From assembly GCA_007753675.1 (NCBI GenBank), contig CP036432.1, forward strand, positions 904,394 through 968,393: a DNA stretch of 64,000 nt, given 5' to 3'. The position numbers and the translations under genes were made by a program. Source of the stretch: Stieleria magnilauensis. GTDB taxonomy: Bacteria; Planctomycetota; Planctomycetia; Pirellulales; Pirellulaceae. Below, piece after piece: positions 45,501 through 53,788 of the stretch. Below the pieces are notes generated by a model. The model was not told the DNA's origin, did not search any database, and was given only the letters and a program-made list of their open reading frames with translations. The first letter of the stretch is position 1, and each line of letters begins with the position of its first letter.

Positions 45501-48412
45501 GCGTTTGGCGGTATCACCCCACACGCCACGAATTCGAAGTCTTTGCCCATGGGACCAGCAACCCGTGGGGCGTGGATTTCAATGATCACGGGCAAGCGTT
45601 CATCACGGCCTGTGTGATCCCGCACCTGTACCACATCATCGATGGCGCTCGCTATCAGCGACAAGGCGGACAGCACTTCAACTCGCACACCTATCGCGAC
45701 ATCGTCACCATCGCCGATCACCTGCACTACCTCGGCGCGACGCCGCACGGCGGAAACAGCAAATCCGATTCCGCCGGTGGAGGCCACGCGCATGCGGGGG
45801 CAATGATTTATCTGGGCGATCGTTGGCCGGCCGAGTATCGCGGTCAACTAATGATGAACAACATTCACGGGCAACGACTGAACGTCGATCTTCTGGAGCC
45901 CGCCGGATCCGGTTATGTCGGACGACACGGTCCCGATTTTCTGTTGACCGGCGACCAGGCCTCACAAATCCTGAACTTGCGTTACGGACCCGATGGCAAC
46001 GCCTGGATGATCGACTGGTACGACATGCAAGCCTGTCACCGCCGCGAATCCACCCTGCATGACCGCAGCAACGGACGGATCTACAAGATCAGCTACGGCG
46101 ACGTCGGGGCCGCGGCGCCGTCGATCGATTTTGCGACGGCAACGGATTTGCAGTTGGCCGAATGCGTGCTGCATCAGAATGATTGGTACGTCCGCCACAG
46201 TCGACGCGTCTTGCAGGAGCGTGCCGCGGAGCGCCCGATCGCATCCGACGCCCTGATGCGGCTGCGGCAGATCGCTGAAACCCACGACGACGACACGCGT
46301 CGGTTGCGGGCCGCATGGGCACTGCATGTCACGGGAAGTTTGAACTCAGACCTGATGCGACAGCTGATGGCGGATCAAAGCCCCTATGTACGCGGCTGGG
46401 CGATCCAGTTGGCGATGGAATCGACGGACGCCGCAATCTCGGCTGCGTTGTTGCAACGGTTCGTCACAATGGCCGACCGCGATCCGTCGCCGATCGTGCG
46501 TTTGTACCTCGCTTCGGCAGCACAGAAACTGCCCTTGGATTCACGTTGGGACTTGCTCGACTCATTGACGTCGCATGCCGAAGATGCCCGCGATCACAAT
46601 CTGCCGCTGATGTATTGGTATGCCGCCGAACCGTTGGCCGATCTTGATCCGGCGCGAGCGATCGCGTTGGCGATGTCAGCCGGCGAGCGAATCCCGCTGC
46701 TGCGAGAGTTCATGTTGCGTCGAATCGGCGAAGGCGGCAACGACTCGCTCGCCGTCCTCGTCGATGGCCTCGGCCAAGCCACCGACGCCGCGATGCAACT
46801 GACGTACATCAACGCGATCCGATCGTCGTTGGAAGGGCGACGACAGGTCGACGCGCCGCCGCAATGGGGTTCGGTTGCCGAACGATTGTTGGCCAGCGAA
46901 AACGATGACGTCCGGTTACAGGCCGTCGCCTTGGGCGTCACGTTTGGTGACCAGAAAGCACTCGCCGCGATGCGGGCCCAAGTCGTCGACCCGTCCGCAC
47001 CGCTTCCATCGCGACAAGTCGCCCTGCGGTCCTTGCTCGATCTCGACGATCCCGACTTGGTACCGACCTTGGTCGGGTTGTTGAAAGTCGACTCGCCGCT
47101 GCGTGAAACGGCGATCCGTGGGATGGCGCAGTATGACGACGCCGCGATCGCACCGGCCCTGCTGGCCGTGTACGAACAACTCAGCCCGGGCGAAAAGCGT
47201 TCGGCCCTGGCAACGCTTTGTTCCCGGGTGAAGCCGGGGATCGCCTTGCTGGAGGCGATCGAAGCCGAACAAATTCCCGGCACGGACTTGACCGCCGATC
47301 TGGTGCGTCAGTTACAGTTCTTGAGCAACAAGAAGATCGACGCGATGCTGGACAGTGTTTGGGGAGTTGCCCGCGAATCGGCGGCCGACAAACTGGCGAT
47401 GATCGAAGAGTACAAACAATTGGTCGCGTCGACCGACCACCCGCCGGCGGACCTGGAACTCGGCCGAGCGGTGTTCGCCAAGACCTGCATGAAGTGTCAC
47501 GTGCTGTACGGCGTCGGGTTCAAGGTCGGCCCCGACTTGACGGGATCGAACCGATCCAACTTGGAATATTTGTTGTCCAACATCGTCGATCCCAGTGCCG
47601 TGATGGCCAAGGAATACGTCCCCACGGTTGTCCTGGTCGACGACGGGCGCGTGGTCAACGGACTGATCAAAGCCGAAGACAAGTTTTCGCTGACAATCCA
47701 GACGTCCGATGCCGTCGTCGTGATCCCCAAAGAGGAAATCGAACAGCGGGCAACGGCAGACAAGTCGATGATGCCCGACGATCAGTTGAAACAATTTTCG
47801 CCGCACGAAGTCCGTTCGCTGATCGCTTACCTGCGTGGAAAACAACAAGTGCCGATGCGAGCGACCGAAGAAAACGCCGCCGCGTTCTTCAACGGGACCG
47901 ATCTCTCGCTCTGGCGCGGCGATCCGGCGCTGTGGTCGGTTGAAAACGGCGAACTCGTCGGACGCACCGATGGTTTGCAACGCAACGAATGGATCGTCAG
48001 CGACCTGGCGGCGTCAGATTTTCGCTTGACCGTCGAAGTCAAACTGGTCGACAACGCCGGAAACAGCGGCATTCAATTTCGCAGTCACGCCGAAGACGGC
48101 GAGGTTTCCGGTTACCAGGCTGACATCGGTCAGGGATGGTGGGGCAAGCTGTACGAAGAACACGGCCGCAAACTGTTGTGGGATCAGTCGGGCGAGCAAC
48201 ACGTCCGGCCCGGCGACTGGAACAAATACGAAGTCCTTGCCCAGGGGCATCACATCCAAACGCGTATCAACGATCAACTCTGTGTCGACTTGCATGATCC
48301 CGACGGCGCTGAAAGCGGCATCATCGCTTTTCAACTGCACAGCGGCGGCAAAACCGAAGTGCGCTTTCGAAACATGAAGCTAGAGATTTTGGAGCCGGAA
48401 CAGGACGAGTAA
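42572..48412 (+). CDS. Giant exported FG-GAP / PVC-type dehydrogenase / HEAT / cytochrome c / DUF1080 fusion
   Basis: A 1946-residue exported enzyme from ATG 42572 (ATG 42581 is as likely), with a signal peptide ending near SAA. Domains: FG-GAP/VCBS-like propeller repeats at about 55-400 (DINGDGVKDVVYG, YDVDGDGDNDIITSD, DLDGDGLKDIVTG); two beta-sandwich carbohydrate-binding-like regions at about 460-600 and 630-785 (LNLGFETGTLDDWTATGD); PVC-type membrane-bound dehydrogenase propeller at about 810-1170 (PDGFRVAVGAAEPDVQQPIA, NPWGVDFNDHGQAFITAC); HEAT-like helices at about 1190-1585; cytochrome c with CMKCH at 1639-1643; DUF1080 (3-keto-disaccharide hydrolase type) at about 1768-1943 (FFNGTDLSLWRGDPALWSVE). 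It may oxidise a glycoside and cleave the keto product in one polypeptide. It has no obvious operon partner; an IS110 gene lies upstream. Confidence 0.88.
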   Translation: MLPMQNHSLTLSSRSLLWVAISIVTALGHLDLSAADDHVLHQFERKQLTGIYFSEGVSAGDINGDGVKDVVYGPYWFEGPDYESKHEIYPPVPQDMNRYADNFFSWIDDFNDDGWNDIFVVGFPGTPAYVYENPQQAGLDAHWKKHQVFDWVSNESPELINLLGDERPELVCTRDGFFGFATIDPDDPLGTWQFHAISPRMAAPRFGHGLGIGDVNSDDRLDIIHANGWFEQPETDPLTSRWMHHEAKLCGGSGGAEMYAYDVDGDGDNDIITSDSAHNFGLSWFEQIVDGEQRTFKQHLIMGAHPSENKYGVLFSEPHSVELADLDGDGLKDIVTGKTYWSHHKQSPMWDAGAVVYWFRLVRGKDGVDWVPYQADGEAGIGRQIVVNDLDDDGNPDIIVGGMKGAHVLSHSRQSVSEADWMAAQPQPYTGPEPPSADNANARRGPKSKIDPKTARAVGAIEGESLKFRTTGGVARAQDMSNFQADTWSGKSQLWWTDARPGDTLTIQLPPATGVIDLDVVLTCAVDYGIVQLSLDDQPLGDPIDLFDRQVVTTGVLSFPKLSLKGSKHTLGVKIVGANPNAKKSYMFALDYLRIKKSDGSYVAGPAPRNAVAANEAANVRIRPQDINGRVLNLGFETGTLDDWTATGDAFEGQPVKGDTVNARRKDMQSNHDGQYWIGGYEKFGDEPQGRLTSAPFVVSQPYASFLSNGGDHESTRVELLRKDSGNVFFQSNGTNSETMQRVIVDLRAHVGKEVVVRLVDQSQDGWGHVNFDDFRLHEKPPARPTPAMVVLTADEYPHAGLEAQQAADAMQVPDGFRVAVGAAEPDVQQPIAMALDDRGRVWIAEAYEYPIRAEGDVGRDRILIFEDTDGDGSLDSRKVFAEGLNLVSGLEVGFGGVWVGAAPYLMFIPDKDGDDVPDAEPQILLDGWGYQDTHETLNAFIWGPDGWLYGCHGVFTHSRVGKPGTPDEQRTPINCGVWRYHPTRHEFEVFAHGTSNPWGVDFNDHGQAFITACVIPHLYHIIDGARYQRQGGQHFNSHTYRDIVTIADHLHYLGATPHGGNSKSDSAGGGHAHAGAMIYLGDRWPAEYRGQLMMNNIHGQRLNVDLLEPAGSGYVGRHGPDFLLTGDQASQILNLRYGPDGNAWMIDWYDMQACHRRESTLHDRSNGRIYKISYGDVGAAAPSIDFATATDLQLAECVLHQNDWYVRHSRRVLQERAAERPIASDALMRLRQIAETHDDDTRRLRAAWALHVTGSLNSDLMRQLMADQSPYVRGWAIQLAMESTDAAISAALLQRFVTMADRDPSPIVRLYLASAAQKLPLDSRWDLLDSLTSHAEDARDHNLPLMYWYAAEPLADLDPARAIALAMSAGERIPLLREFMLRRIGEGGNDSLAVLVDGLGQATDAAMQLTYINAIRSSLEGRRQVDAPPQWGSVAERLLASENDDVRLQAVALGVTFGDQKALAAMRAQVVDPSAPLPSRQVALRSLLDLDDPDLVPTLVGLLKVDSPLRETAIRGMAQYDDAAIAPALLAVYEQLSPGEKRSALATLCSRVKPGIALLEAIEAEQIPGTDLTADLVRQLQFLSNKKIDAMLDSVWGVARESAADKLAMIEEYKQLVASTDHPPADLELGRAVFAKTCMKCHVLYGVGFKVGPDLTGSNRSNLEYLLSNIVDPSAVMAKEYVPTVVLVDDGRVVNGLIKAEDKFSLTIQTSDAVVVIPKEEIEQRATADKSMMPDDQLKQFSPHEVRSLIAYLRGKQQVPMRATEENAAAFFNGTDLSLWRGDPALWSVENGELVGRTDGLQRNEWIVSDLAASDFRLTVEVKLVDNAGNSGIQFRSHAEDGEVSGYQADIGQGWWGKLYEEHGRKLLWDQSGEQHVRPGDWNKYEVLAQGHHIQTRINDQLCVDLHDPDGAESGIIAFQLHSGGKTEVRFRNMKLEILEPEQDE

Positions 48413-48839
48413 GGCTTCGTTCAGCATCACGTTTTCGTCGAAGCGGTGGCGGAAGCCGCCCGGGGTTGGTCGACGGAATCAGCCCGCTTACTTGCCGTCT
48501 TGATTCGCAGGGGATGCGCAAGCTGGAAGCGTACGCCACTTGGGCAGGCTCTGGTCGTGAAACGATTGCTGTGAAACTGGGTGGCTGGGCGGTGGTTTTC
48601 GTTATTTTGACTTCGCGAAACCCAGCTTGGCCATCTTTTCCCGACCACGCCCATCGTGCAATTCGCGTAACCGGCAATCTTTCACAGGATTCGCCAGAAA
48701 CCAGCTTCCGATTGTGCCGCGTCACATTTTGCAAATGAACTCACGCGGGTGATTTGCCGATCACCATAGACGGGCACGTAGCGAAACGCGTGTGCGACAC
48801 AGAACGCCATCGAAACACAAACCGCAATGGAATGCGACG
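48413..48839. other. Intergenic region with one dispersed repeat
   Basis: Holds a copy of the AAGCTTCCAGCTTGCG-type repeat in minus orientation (about 48516-48540, GCAAGCTGGAAGCGTACGCC). A 90-codon frame at 48466-48738 overlaps this repeat and has no recognisable features, so it is not called. GTG 48792 is an alternative start for the next gene. Confidence 0.5.
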
Positions 48840-50282
48840 GTGAAAACGAATAATCTCATTTGGATTTCGGTGGCAGCGTTAGCCATTTCCACCGCATCCA
48901 CGACTCAGGCACAAGTCCCTGAAGCCCCCGTACCGACCATTTGGCGGTTCATCGGAATTCCTCAGGGCATCCAAAAGATCCGCGACGTCACCGTGAACCG
49001 GCGTGGGAACTTTCCCGGCCTGGAGCGAAAGCCGCCGCTGAAGCGAATCGGTGACCCGGCAAACCTTGAATCCCCCAACCCGGCGATCAAAGCCGCTGCG
49101 GAGATCAAGCAGGCCGAGGACTTGAAAGCTCAAAAGATCAAGGCGATCAAGTTCCTGGCCAAGATGGGTTGTGGGTGCTACGACAAGGAAGGGAAGATCA
49201 CCGACGCCCTGCTCGCGGCGATGGACGACTGCACGCCAGACGTGCGATTGGCGGCAATGGACGCCATCGAAACGGCTGCCAACGGCGAAGGTTGCAGCAA
49301 ATGCGGATCGACGTCCTGCTGTAGCGAGAAAGTCACGAAACGTCTGAGCGAAATCGCCTACGAACGCGACGACAGTGGGTGCTACTTGGAACCCAATGCG
49401 GACGTGCGAGCGGCTGCGGCCAAGGCACTCTTTGTGTGCTGCCCGAATCGTGCAACCGGCCCGATCGAAGAAGACATTCCCGAAGAGTTGATGCCTCCGC
49501 CCGTCGTGCCCGATCCGATCTCCGGCGAAGGAGCCGCGGACCCCGAAGGCATCCAGGGCGAGGGTGCTCCAGAGGTGGACGTCGATGTTGATGTCGATGT
49601 TGATGTGAATGGGGCGGGCGAAGTCGACGACAGCGAGGCGGGTTCGGCAAGCGACGCCACGAGCGTGGACGCCACCACCGCCGACAGCCTGAAGCTGTTT
49701 CAAGCGGCGAAGGTGGAACAAAGCGACGTCGAAGTCGGGCAAGTCAAGATGATTGGAGGCATGGCGATTCAGCCGGTCACGATCTCGCCCGTCACCGCAA
49801 CGTTGAACGTCCAAGACGACCAGCCCCAATCGAGCCAGTCGATTTCGCAGCCGGTCTCGCTGTCCCTGAGCGACGACTCGGCCAAATCGGACGCCTCAAC
49901 CAAGCAGACGCTGCCCAAGCCGATCGCACTTCCGATTCAAAACGCCCCGCCGGTTGACACTGCCGAAGCGGTCGAAACGCCCCAAGCCCGCTCGGCTCAT
50001 CGTGTCACAGCCCAACGGGTCACGCCTCAGCCGGTCCAACGGAAAAACGCGGTCGCGACGGTCGTTCGTGTCGATCAACGGACCGGACGCGTGATCTTGC
50101 GGAGCGGCCAGGAAATGCGTCCCGGAGCTTCCGTCACCGTCTATCACCAGTACTTGACCGGCGAGCGACTGGTGGCACACCTGCTGATCAACAGCGTCAA
50201 CGGCAACCAGTCGATCGCCACGGTCACGGACCCGACGAGTCTGGACAAGATTCACTCCGGCGACCGAGCCGTCTGCTTCTAA
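48840..50282 (+). CDS. Exported Cys-rich planctomycete protein with HEAT-like region
   Basis: A 480-residue protein. GTG 48840 is chosen because MKTNNLIWISVAALAISTAS and TTQAQ form a signal peptide; GTG 48792 would add 16 residues. Residues 85-205 contain helical repeats resembling HEAT units (DALLAAMDDCTPDVRLAAMD, then ADVRAAAAKALFVCC) interspersed with Cys pairs (GCGCYDKEG, GCSKCGSTSCCSEK). A low-complexity linker follows with Asp-Val repeats (VDVDVDVDVDVN). The C-terminal 80 residues are beta-rich (NAVATVVRVDQRTGRVILRS, VTVYHQYLTGERLV), suggesting a small barrel. I do not recognise a characterised function. A strong terminator follows 29 bp after the stop. Confidence 0.7.
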   Translation: MKTNNLIWISVAALAISTASTTQAQVPEAPVPTIWRFIGIPQGIQKIRDVTVNRRGNFPGLERKPPLKRIGDPANLESPNPAIKAAAEIKQAEDLKAQKIKAIKFLAKMGCGCYDKEGKITDALLAAMDDCTPDVRLAAMDAIETAANGEGCSKCGSTSCCSEKVTKRLSEIAYERDDSGCYLEPNADVRAAAAKALFVCCPNRATGPIEEDIPEELMPPPVVPDPISGEGAADPEGIQGEGAPEVDVDVDVDVDVNGAGEVDDSEAGSASDATSVDATTADSLKLFQAAKVEQSDVEVGQVKMIGGMAIQPVTISPVTATLNVQDDQPQSSQSISQPVSLSLSDDSAKSDASTKQTLPKPIALPIQNAPPVDTAEAVETPQARSAHRVTAQRVTPQPVQRKNAVATVVRVDQRTGRVILRSGQEMRPGASVTVYHQYLTGERLVAHLLINSVNGNQSIATVTDPTSLDKIHSGDRAVCF

Positions 50283-50311
50283 GCAGCAACCAACGATCGC
50301 GAACCCTTCGA

Positions 50312-50340
50312 AGCGTCAGCGAACTCGCTGACGCTTTTTT
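50312..50340 (+). terminator. Rho-independent terminator
   Basis: A perfect 10-bp stem AGCGTCAGCG (50312-50321) / CGCTGACGCT (50326-50335) with loop AACT is followed directly by a run of six T. It lies 29 bp after the stop of the Cys-rich protein gene, which it terminates. Confidence 0.92.
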
Positions 50341-50343
50341 GGG

Positions 50344-50397
50344 AAAAGGGGTCAGGCCTCTTTTTTGCGTTTATAGAAAAGAGTCCTGACCCCTTTT
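50344..50397. repeat. AAAAGGGGTCAGG palindrome
   Basis: AAAAGGGGTCAGGCCTCTTTT (left arm from 50344) pairs with AAAAGAGTCCTGACCCCTTTT (50377-50397), 19 of 21 positions. A third partial unit, GCCTGACCCCTTTCGC, lies at about 50429-50444. This is a dispersed-looking palindrome between convergent genes. Confidence 0.85.
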
Positions 50398-50448
50398 GCT
50401 GGAAACACTCACGATTGAGCGGCATTGGGCCTGACCCCTTTCGCTAAC

Positions 50449-51555
50449 TCACCCGAAATCAAACGTCGTTTGTTTCATCGGGGCGAAGGTGGCGAGTGTT
50501 GGGGCGTCGGCCAAATTGATCGGGGTTGTTGCGGCTGCAACCCAAGCGCGGAAGTCATTGGCCGGGGCGGGCGGCACGATCACCTCGACTTCGGACAGCG
50601 ATTTTGGCAAGCCTTGGCAAAGCGACTTCGCCAACCGCTTGGCTCCGTTTTTCCCCGCCTCGTCGTTGTCGGCGATGATCGTCAACCGGCTCGGTAGATG
50701 GCGATGGATGTAACGGTCGACAAAAAACGTCGACGCGCTGCAACTGGCTCGTCCAATCACCCACAGCCCCAACCCGATCGCGGCGGCCGTGTCCGACGCA
50801 CCTTCGGTGATGAACAGCGTCGTCGAGTCCGCGTTGGACGTTGCGTTTGTCTTCCTGCGGCGGGCGACAAAGATCCCACTTTGGCTGCCTCGCCGCGACC
50901 ACTTCGCGCGGCACTGGTCGGTCCAGGGCAACCCGCTGATCCGGACGCCGATCACCGCGTGGGCTTCATTGCGCATCGGCCAGGTGGAACCTTGTCCGTC
51001 GGCGGTCAACCCGACCCGCAGCGCCCGCAAAGCGTTTTCGTTGACGGACAGTTGTTCGGCCAGTCGGCGACGTGTTTGTCGATCGATCCGGCGGTAGGCG
51101 TCACGTGCGAATTGGGTGTGCGCGTCAATGACGTGTTGGGGCAGATCGGTACGAAAGGACGACGTGAAGGTCGACGCGTGCTGCCCAGCAAGATGACTCG
51201 CCCGACTGCCGCCGCCCGGCTGCGACGGCGAATGGTCGCCACGCTCGGGCGCGACGCCGACCGCATCGGCTAAGAACGACAGCGATTCGGCGAACGAACA
51301 ACCCAGCCACCAACGGAGCGTCGCAATCCCGTCGCTTGGCGGAATTGCGCAGCCGCGGGTAAAGCAGTGACGGCAATGGACGGCCCCGCGTTGCTGCAAA
51401 TCCGGAAACGCCGCGAACCGGTCGCGTCCGCCGCACTTGGGGCAGGGGCGGTTGCGACCGTCAAGCACCTGGGCAGGAATGCCGGCGGAGATCAGGATCT
51501 CTGCCCAACGTCCCGCGGCGGCTCGACGGAGTTCATCCAGATTGTAAAACGGCAT
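50449..51555 (-). CDS. Orphan zinc-finger/Toprim primase-like protein
   Basis: A 368-residue protein from ATG 51555; the frame is open to 51933 but similarity starts at MPFYNLDELRRAAAGRWAEI. A zinc finger CPKC (38-41) ... CRHC (61-64) with GGRDRFAAF matches P4/DnaG-type primase zinc ribbons. A Toprim-like part follows (TLFITEGASDTAAAIGLGLW, then LTIIADNDEAGKNGAKRLAK) with the acidic ADND motif. There is no helicase domain. P4-type primases are normally encoded by phages or plasmids, yet none of their partners is visible. It is convergent with the Cys-rich protein and divergent from queA, so it looks like a domesticated or remnant replication gene. Function not known. Confidence 0.8.
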   Translation of the reverse strand: MPFYNLDELRRAAAGRWAEILISAGIPAQVLDGRNRPCPKCGGRDRFAAFPDLQQRGAVHCRHCFTRGCAIPPSDGIATLRWWLGCSFAESLSFLADAVGVAPERGDHSPSQPGGGSRASHLAGQHASTFTSSFRTDLPQHVIDAHTQFARDAYRRIDRQTRRRLAEQLSVNENALRALRVGLTADGQGSTWPMRNEAHAVIGVRISGLPWTDQCRAKWSRRGSQSGIFVARRRKTNATSNADSTTLFITEGASDTAAAIGLGLWVIGRASCSASTFFVDRYIHRHLPSRLTIIADNDEAGKNGAKRLAKSLCQGLPKSLSEVEVIVPPAPANDFRAWVAAATTPINLADAPTLATFAPMKQTTFDFG

Positions 51556-51804
51556 TTCAGCGATGATCGGACGGAGTTCAGCTGACGAGGGATCAACGTC
51601 GGATAGGCTTCCAGTCTGTCGATCCCCAGCGGAACAGGCTGGCTGCCCTTTCCATTGTCCATCGACAAGTGACGAGCCGAGGCAGCGGAGTTCCGGCCAC
51701 GTCGGATCGACCCACGCCCCGCTGCATCGACTGGCTCCGGATGTGACGGTCGTTCCACCGTGCCTCCTATCTTCAATCGCGGCGCGGCTTGTTACACTTC
51801 GTCC

Positions 51805-52911
51805 ATGAGCGAAATTGATTTTTATGATTATGAATTGCCCCGCGAACTGATCGCCCAGGAACCCCTGACGACCCGCAGTGACGCCAGGCTGATGTTGGTC
51901 AATCGGGCCAGCGGCGAGATCGAGCACCACCATGTGCGTGATTTACCAGACCTGTTGCGCAGCGAAGACACCTTGGTGCTCAATGACAGTCGCGTGATCC
52001 CGGCCCGAATGGTCGGATTCCGCACGCGAACGCAGGGTCGTTGGCAGGGCTTGTTTTTGCGAGAAGACTCGGGGTCGGGCATTTGGGAGGTGCTGACGAA
52101 AACGCGCGGCAAACTGGTTCCCGGCGAGACGATCACGATTGAAGATCGCAACGGCTTGCCCGGCATGCGGCTGGAGGTGGTCGCGCGGACCGAGCACGGG
52201 CACCTGCTCGTGTTGCCTCGCCCGCCGGCCGATCGTCTGGCCGCTGCCAACGACGAAGAAAATCAATTGTCGGAATCCTCCAGTGCCGATCAGTGGCTGA
52301 ATCGTTACGGCCGCGTGCCGCTGCCGCCCTACATTCGCGACGGGCACATGGTCGATGCGGACGTCTCGAACTATCAGACGGTGTTTGCCAAAACCCCCGG
52401 CAGCGTGGCGGCACCGACCGCGGGATTGCATTTCACGCCCAGCCTGCTCGGTCAGATCACCGACGGGGGAACGGAAACGGCATCGGTGACGCTGCACGTC
52501 GGACTGGGGACGTTTCGTCCGATCAGCAGCGAGACGTTGGAGGAGCACGAGATGCACACCGAATGGGGGCAGATCACGGAGGAAAACGCCGAATTGATCG
52601 TCGAGCGTCGGGCCGCGGGAGGTCGCTGCGTGGCCGTCGGCACGACCAGCGTCCGGGTGCTCGAAAGCGCCGCAGCCGACTTGCCGGGCGATCTGCGGGC
52701 CTGGACGTCAACGACCGATCTGTTCATCCGGCCGCCCTATCCATTTCAAATCGTCGACACGCTGATGACCAATTTCCATCTGCCCAAGAGCACCTTGCTG
52801 GTGTTGGTCAGCGCCTTTGCCTCGCGGGAATTGATTCTCGAAGCCTACGCCAAAGCGATCGAAAACGAATATCGCTTCTTCAGCTATGGGGATGCGATGC
52901 TGATCGTGTAG
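51805..52911 (+). CDS. queA: S-adenosylmethionine:tRNA ribosyltransferase-isomerase
   Basis: Makes epoxyqueuosine in tRNA from preQ1 and SAM. The 368-residue protein starts at ATG 51805 (MSEIDFYDYELPRELIAQEP, the family start); the frame is open 15 codons upstream without similarity. Signatures: LVLNDSRVIPARM near residue 55, GLHFTPSLL, LHVGLGTFRPI and TNFHLPKSTLLVLVSAFASR, which together are diagnostic. It has an insert of about 15 residues at 150-165 (NDEENQLSESSSADQ). Its 3' end overlaps the convergent membrane-protein gene by 32 bp. No other queuosine gene is in the window. Confidence 0.95.
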   Translation: MSEIDFYDYELPRELIAQEPLTTRSDARLMLVNRASGEIEHHHVRDLPDLLRSEDTLVLNDSRVIPARMVGFRTRTQGRWQGLFLREDSGSGIWEVLTKTRGKLVPGETITIEDRNGLPGMRLEVVARTEHGHLLVLPRPPADRLAAANDEENQLSESSSADQWLNRYGRVPLPPYIRDGHMVDADVSNYQTVFAKTPGSVAAPTAGLHFTPSLLGQITDGGTETASVTLHVGLGTFRPISSETLEEHEMHTEWGQITEENAELIVERRAAGGRCVAVGTTSVRVLESAAADLPGDLRAWTSTTDLFIRPPYPFQIVDTLMTNFHLPKSTLLVLVSAFASRELILEAYAKAIENEYRFFSYGDAMLIV

Positions 52912-53302
52912 CCCGTGCGCCGATCAGCAGCAGCACGATCGCGGGAATCATCGCAAACCCCGCCCAGGCGTGAATCGACATCAGGGAGTGCATTTGGTGC
53001 GTCGATGGAATCGGCAACATGCACAGAAAGACCGTGACGATGGTGATCAGCCCGGTCGCCACCGTCGCTAAATAGCCCAGATTCTGAAATCTCGATGTCG
53101 GCCGTTTGGCGACAAAGTACCGCAGGAAAAACAGGGCAAAAATGGGTAATCCCATCACCAGGACCCCGCTGGCCATCATGTGGGCCAGCAGCATTTGGCC
53201 GCCCAGTGTTTTGCCCCCGAGCGACGGCAACGAGGTCACCGTGAGCACCGCGACGACAAGGACGAGAGCCAAAAGCAGCAGCCGGTCGATCCAGACAAAC
53301 AT
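52880..53302 (-). CDS. Small four-helix membrane protein
   Basis: A 140-residue integral membrane protein with four hydrophobic helices (LLLLALVLVVAVLTVTSLPS, LLAHMMASGVLVMGLPIFAL, YLATVATGLITIVTVFLCML, IHAWAGFAMIPAIVLLLIGA). Histidines in the second and fourth helices (AHMMASG, HQMHSLMSIHAW) are spaced as in cytochrome b561-like proteins, so it may bind haem, but this is an inference. ATG 53302. It overlaps the queA end by 32 bp on the opposite strand. Confidence 0.65.
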   Translation of the reverse strand: MFVWIDRLLLLALVLVVAVLTVTSLPSLGGKTLGGQMLLAHMMASGVLVMGLPIFALFFLRYFVAKRPTSRFQNLGYLATVATGLITIVTVFLCMLPIPSTHQMHSLMSIHAWAGFAMIPAIVLLLIGARATRSASHPHS

Positions 53303-53385
53303 GATCGGGTAGATTCTTCGCGGTAAAAAGGGATCCGGTAACGGCCCCGATTCTACGCTCTCGGCAGCCCCCCGGGGACCGGGCC

Positions 53386-53469
53386 AGTGGCCTAAGCTCC
53401 CAGCTTGCGACCTAGTGGCCTAAGCTTCCAGCTTGCGAACCAGTGGCGTAAGCTTCCAGCTTGCGATCC
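53386..53469. repeat. Three tandem 28-bp repeats
   Basis: Units begin AGTGGC(C/G)TAAGCT(C/T)CCAG and run to CTTGCGA plus two or three bases, at 53386-53413, 53414-53441 and 53442-53469. Single reverse copies are at 22266-22290 and about 48516-48540. The rest of the 53303-53788 gap is of similar composition with no gene. Confidence 0.88.
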
Positions 53470-53788
53470 CCTGACGCAGCCTCGCTGCGTGCGATCCCCC
53501 ACAGCCTCGCTGAGCGATCCCACACAGCCTCCCAACTCACGATCCGATCCCGCCGCCACCCCAGCCGCCTCACGTGACACGGTTGATCCCCCACGACTCC
53601 GACGCCACCCCTTTTTTCCGGGACAGAAACGTCGCACGAGCGTGACGATCCGAAGCGGCACCGACACGTCGTCGCCCGCTCGGACCCCCGAACATTCTGG
53701 TCGCCGGATCGCTCATTGACAATTCAGAGCTTTCAGCCGACAGTGAAGGCTTCGATTTCAGCATTCCTACGCTTCCCCCACCCCACTT

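Noticed and set aside
48466..48738. Small 90-residue gene between the dehydrogenase and the Cys-rich protein
   Set aside because: Overlaps a dispersed repeat, has no start signal and no family pattern.
53386..53469. CRISPR array
   Set aside because: Three 28-bp units abut with no unique spacers and no cas genes; the same holds for the 31-bp array at 55931 and the 16-17 bp array at 11441.
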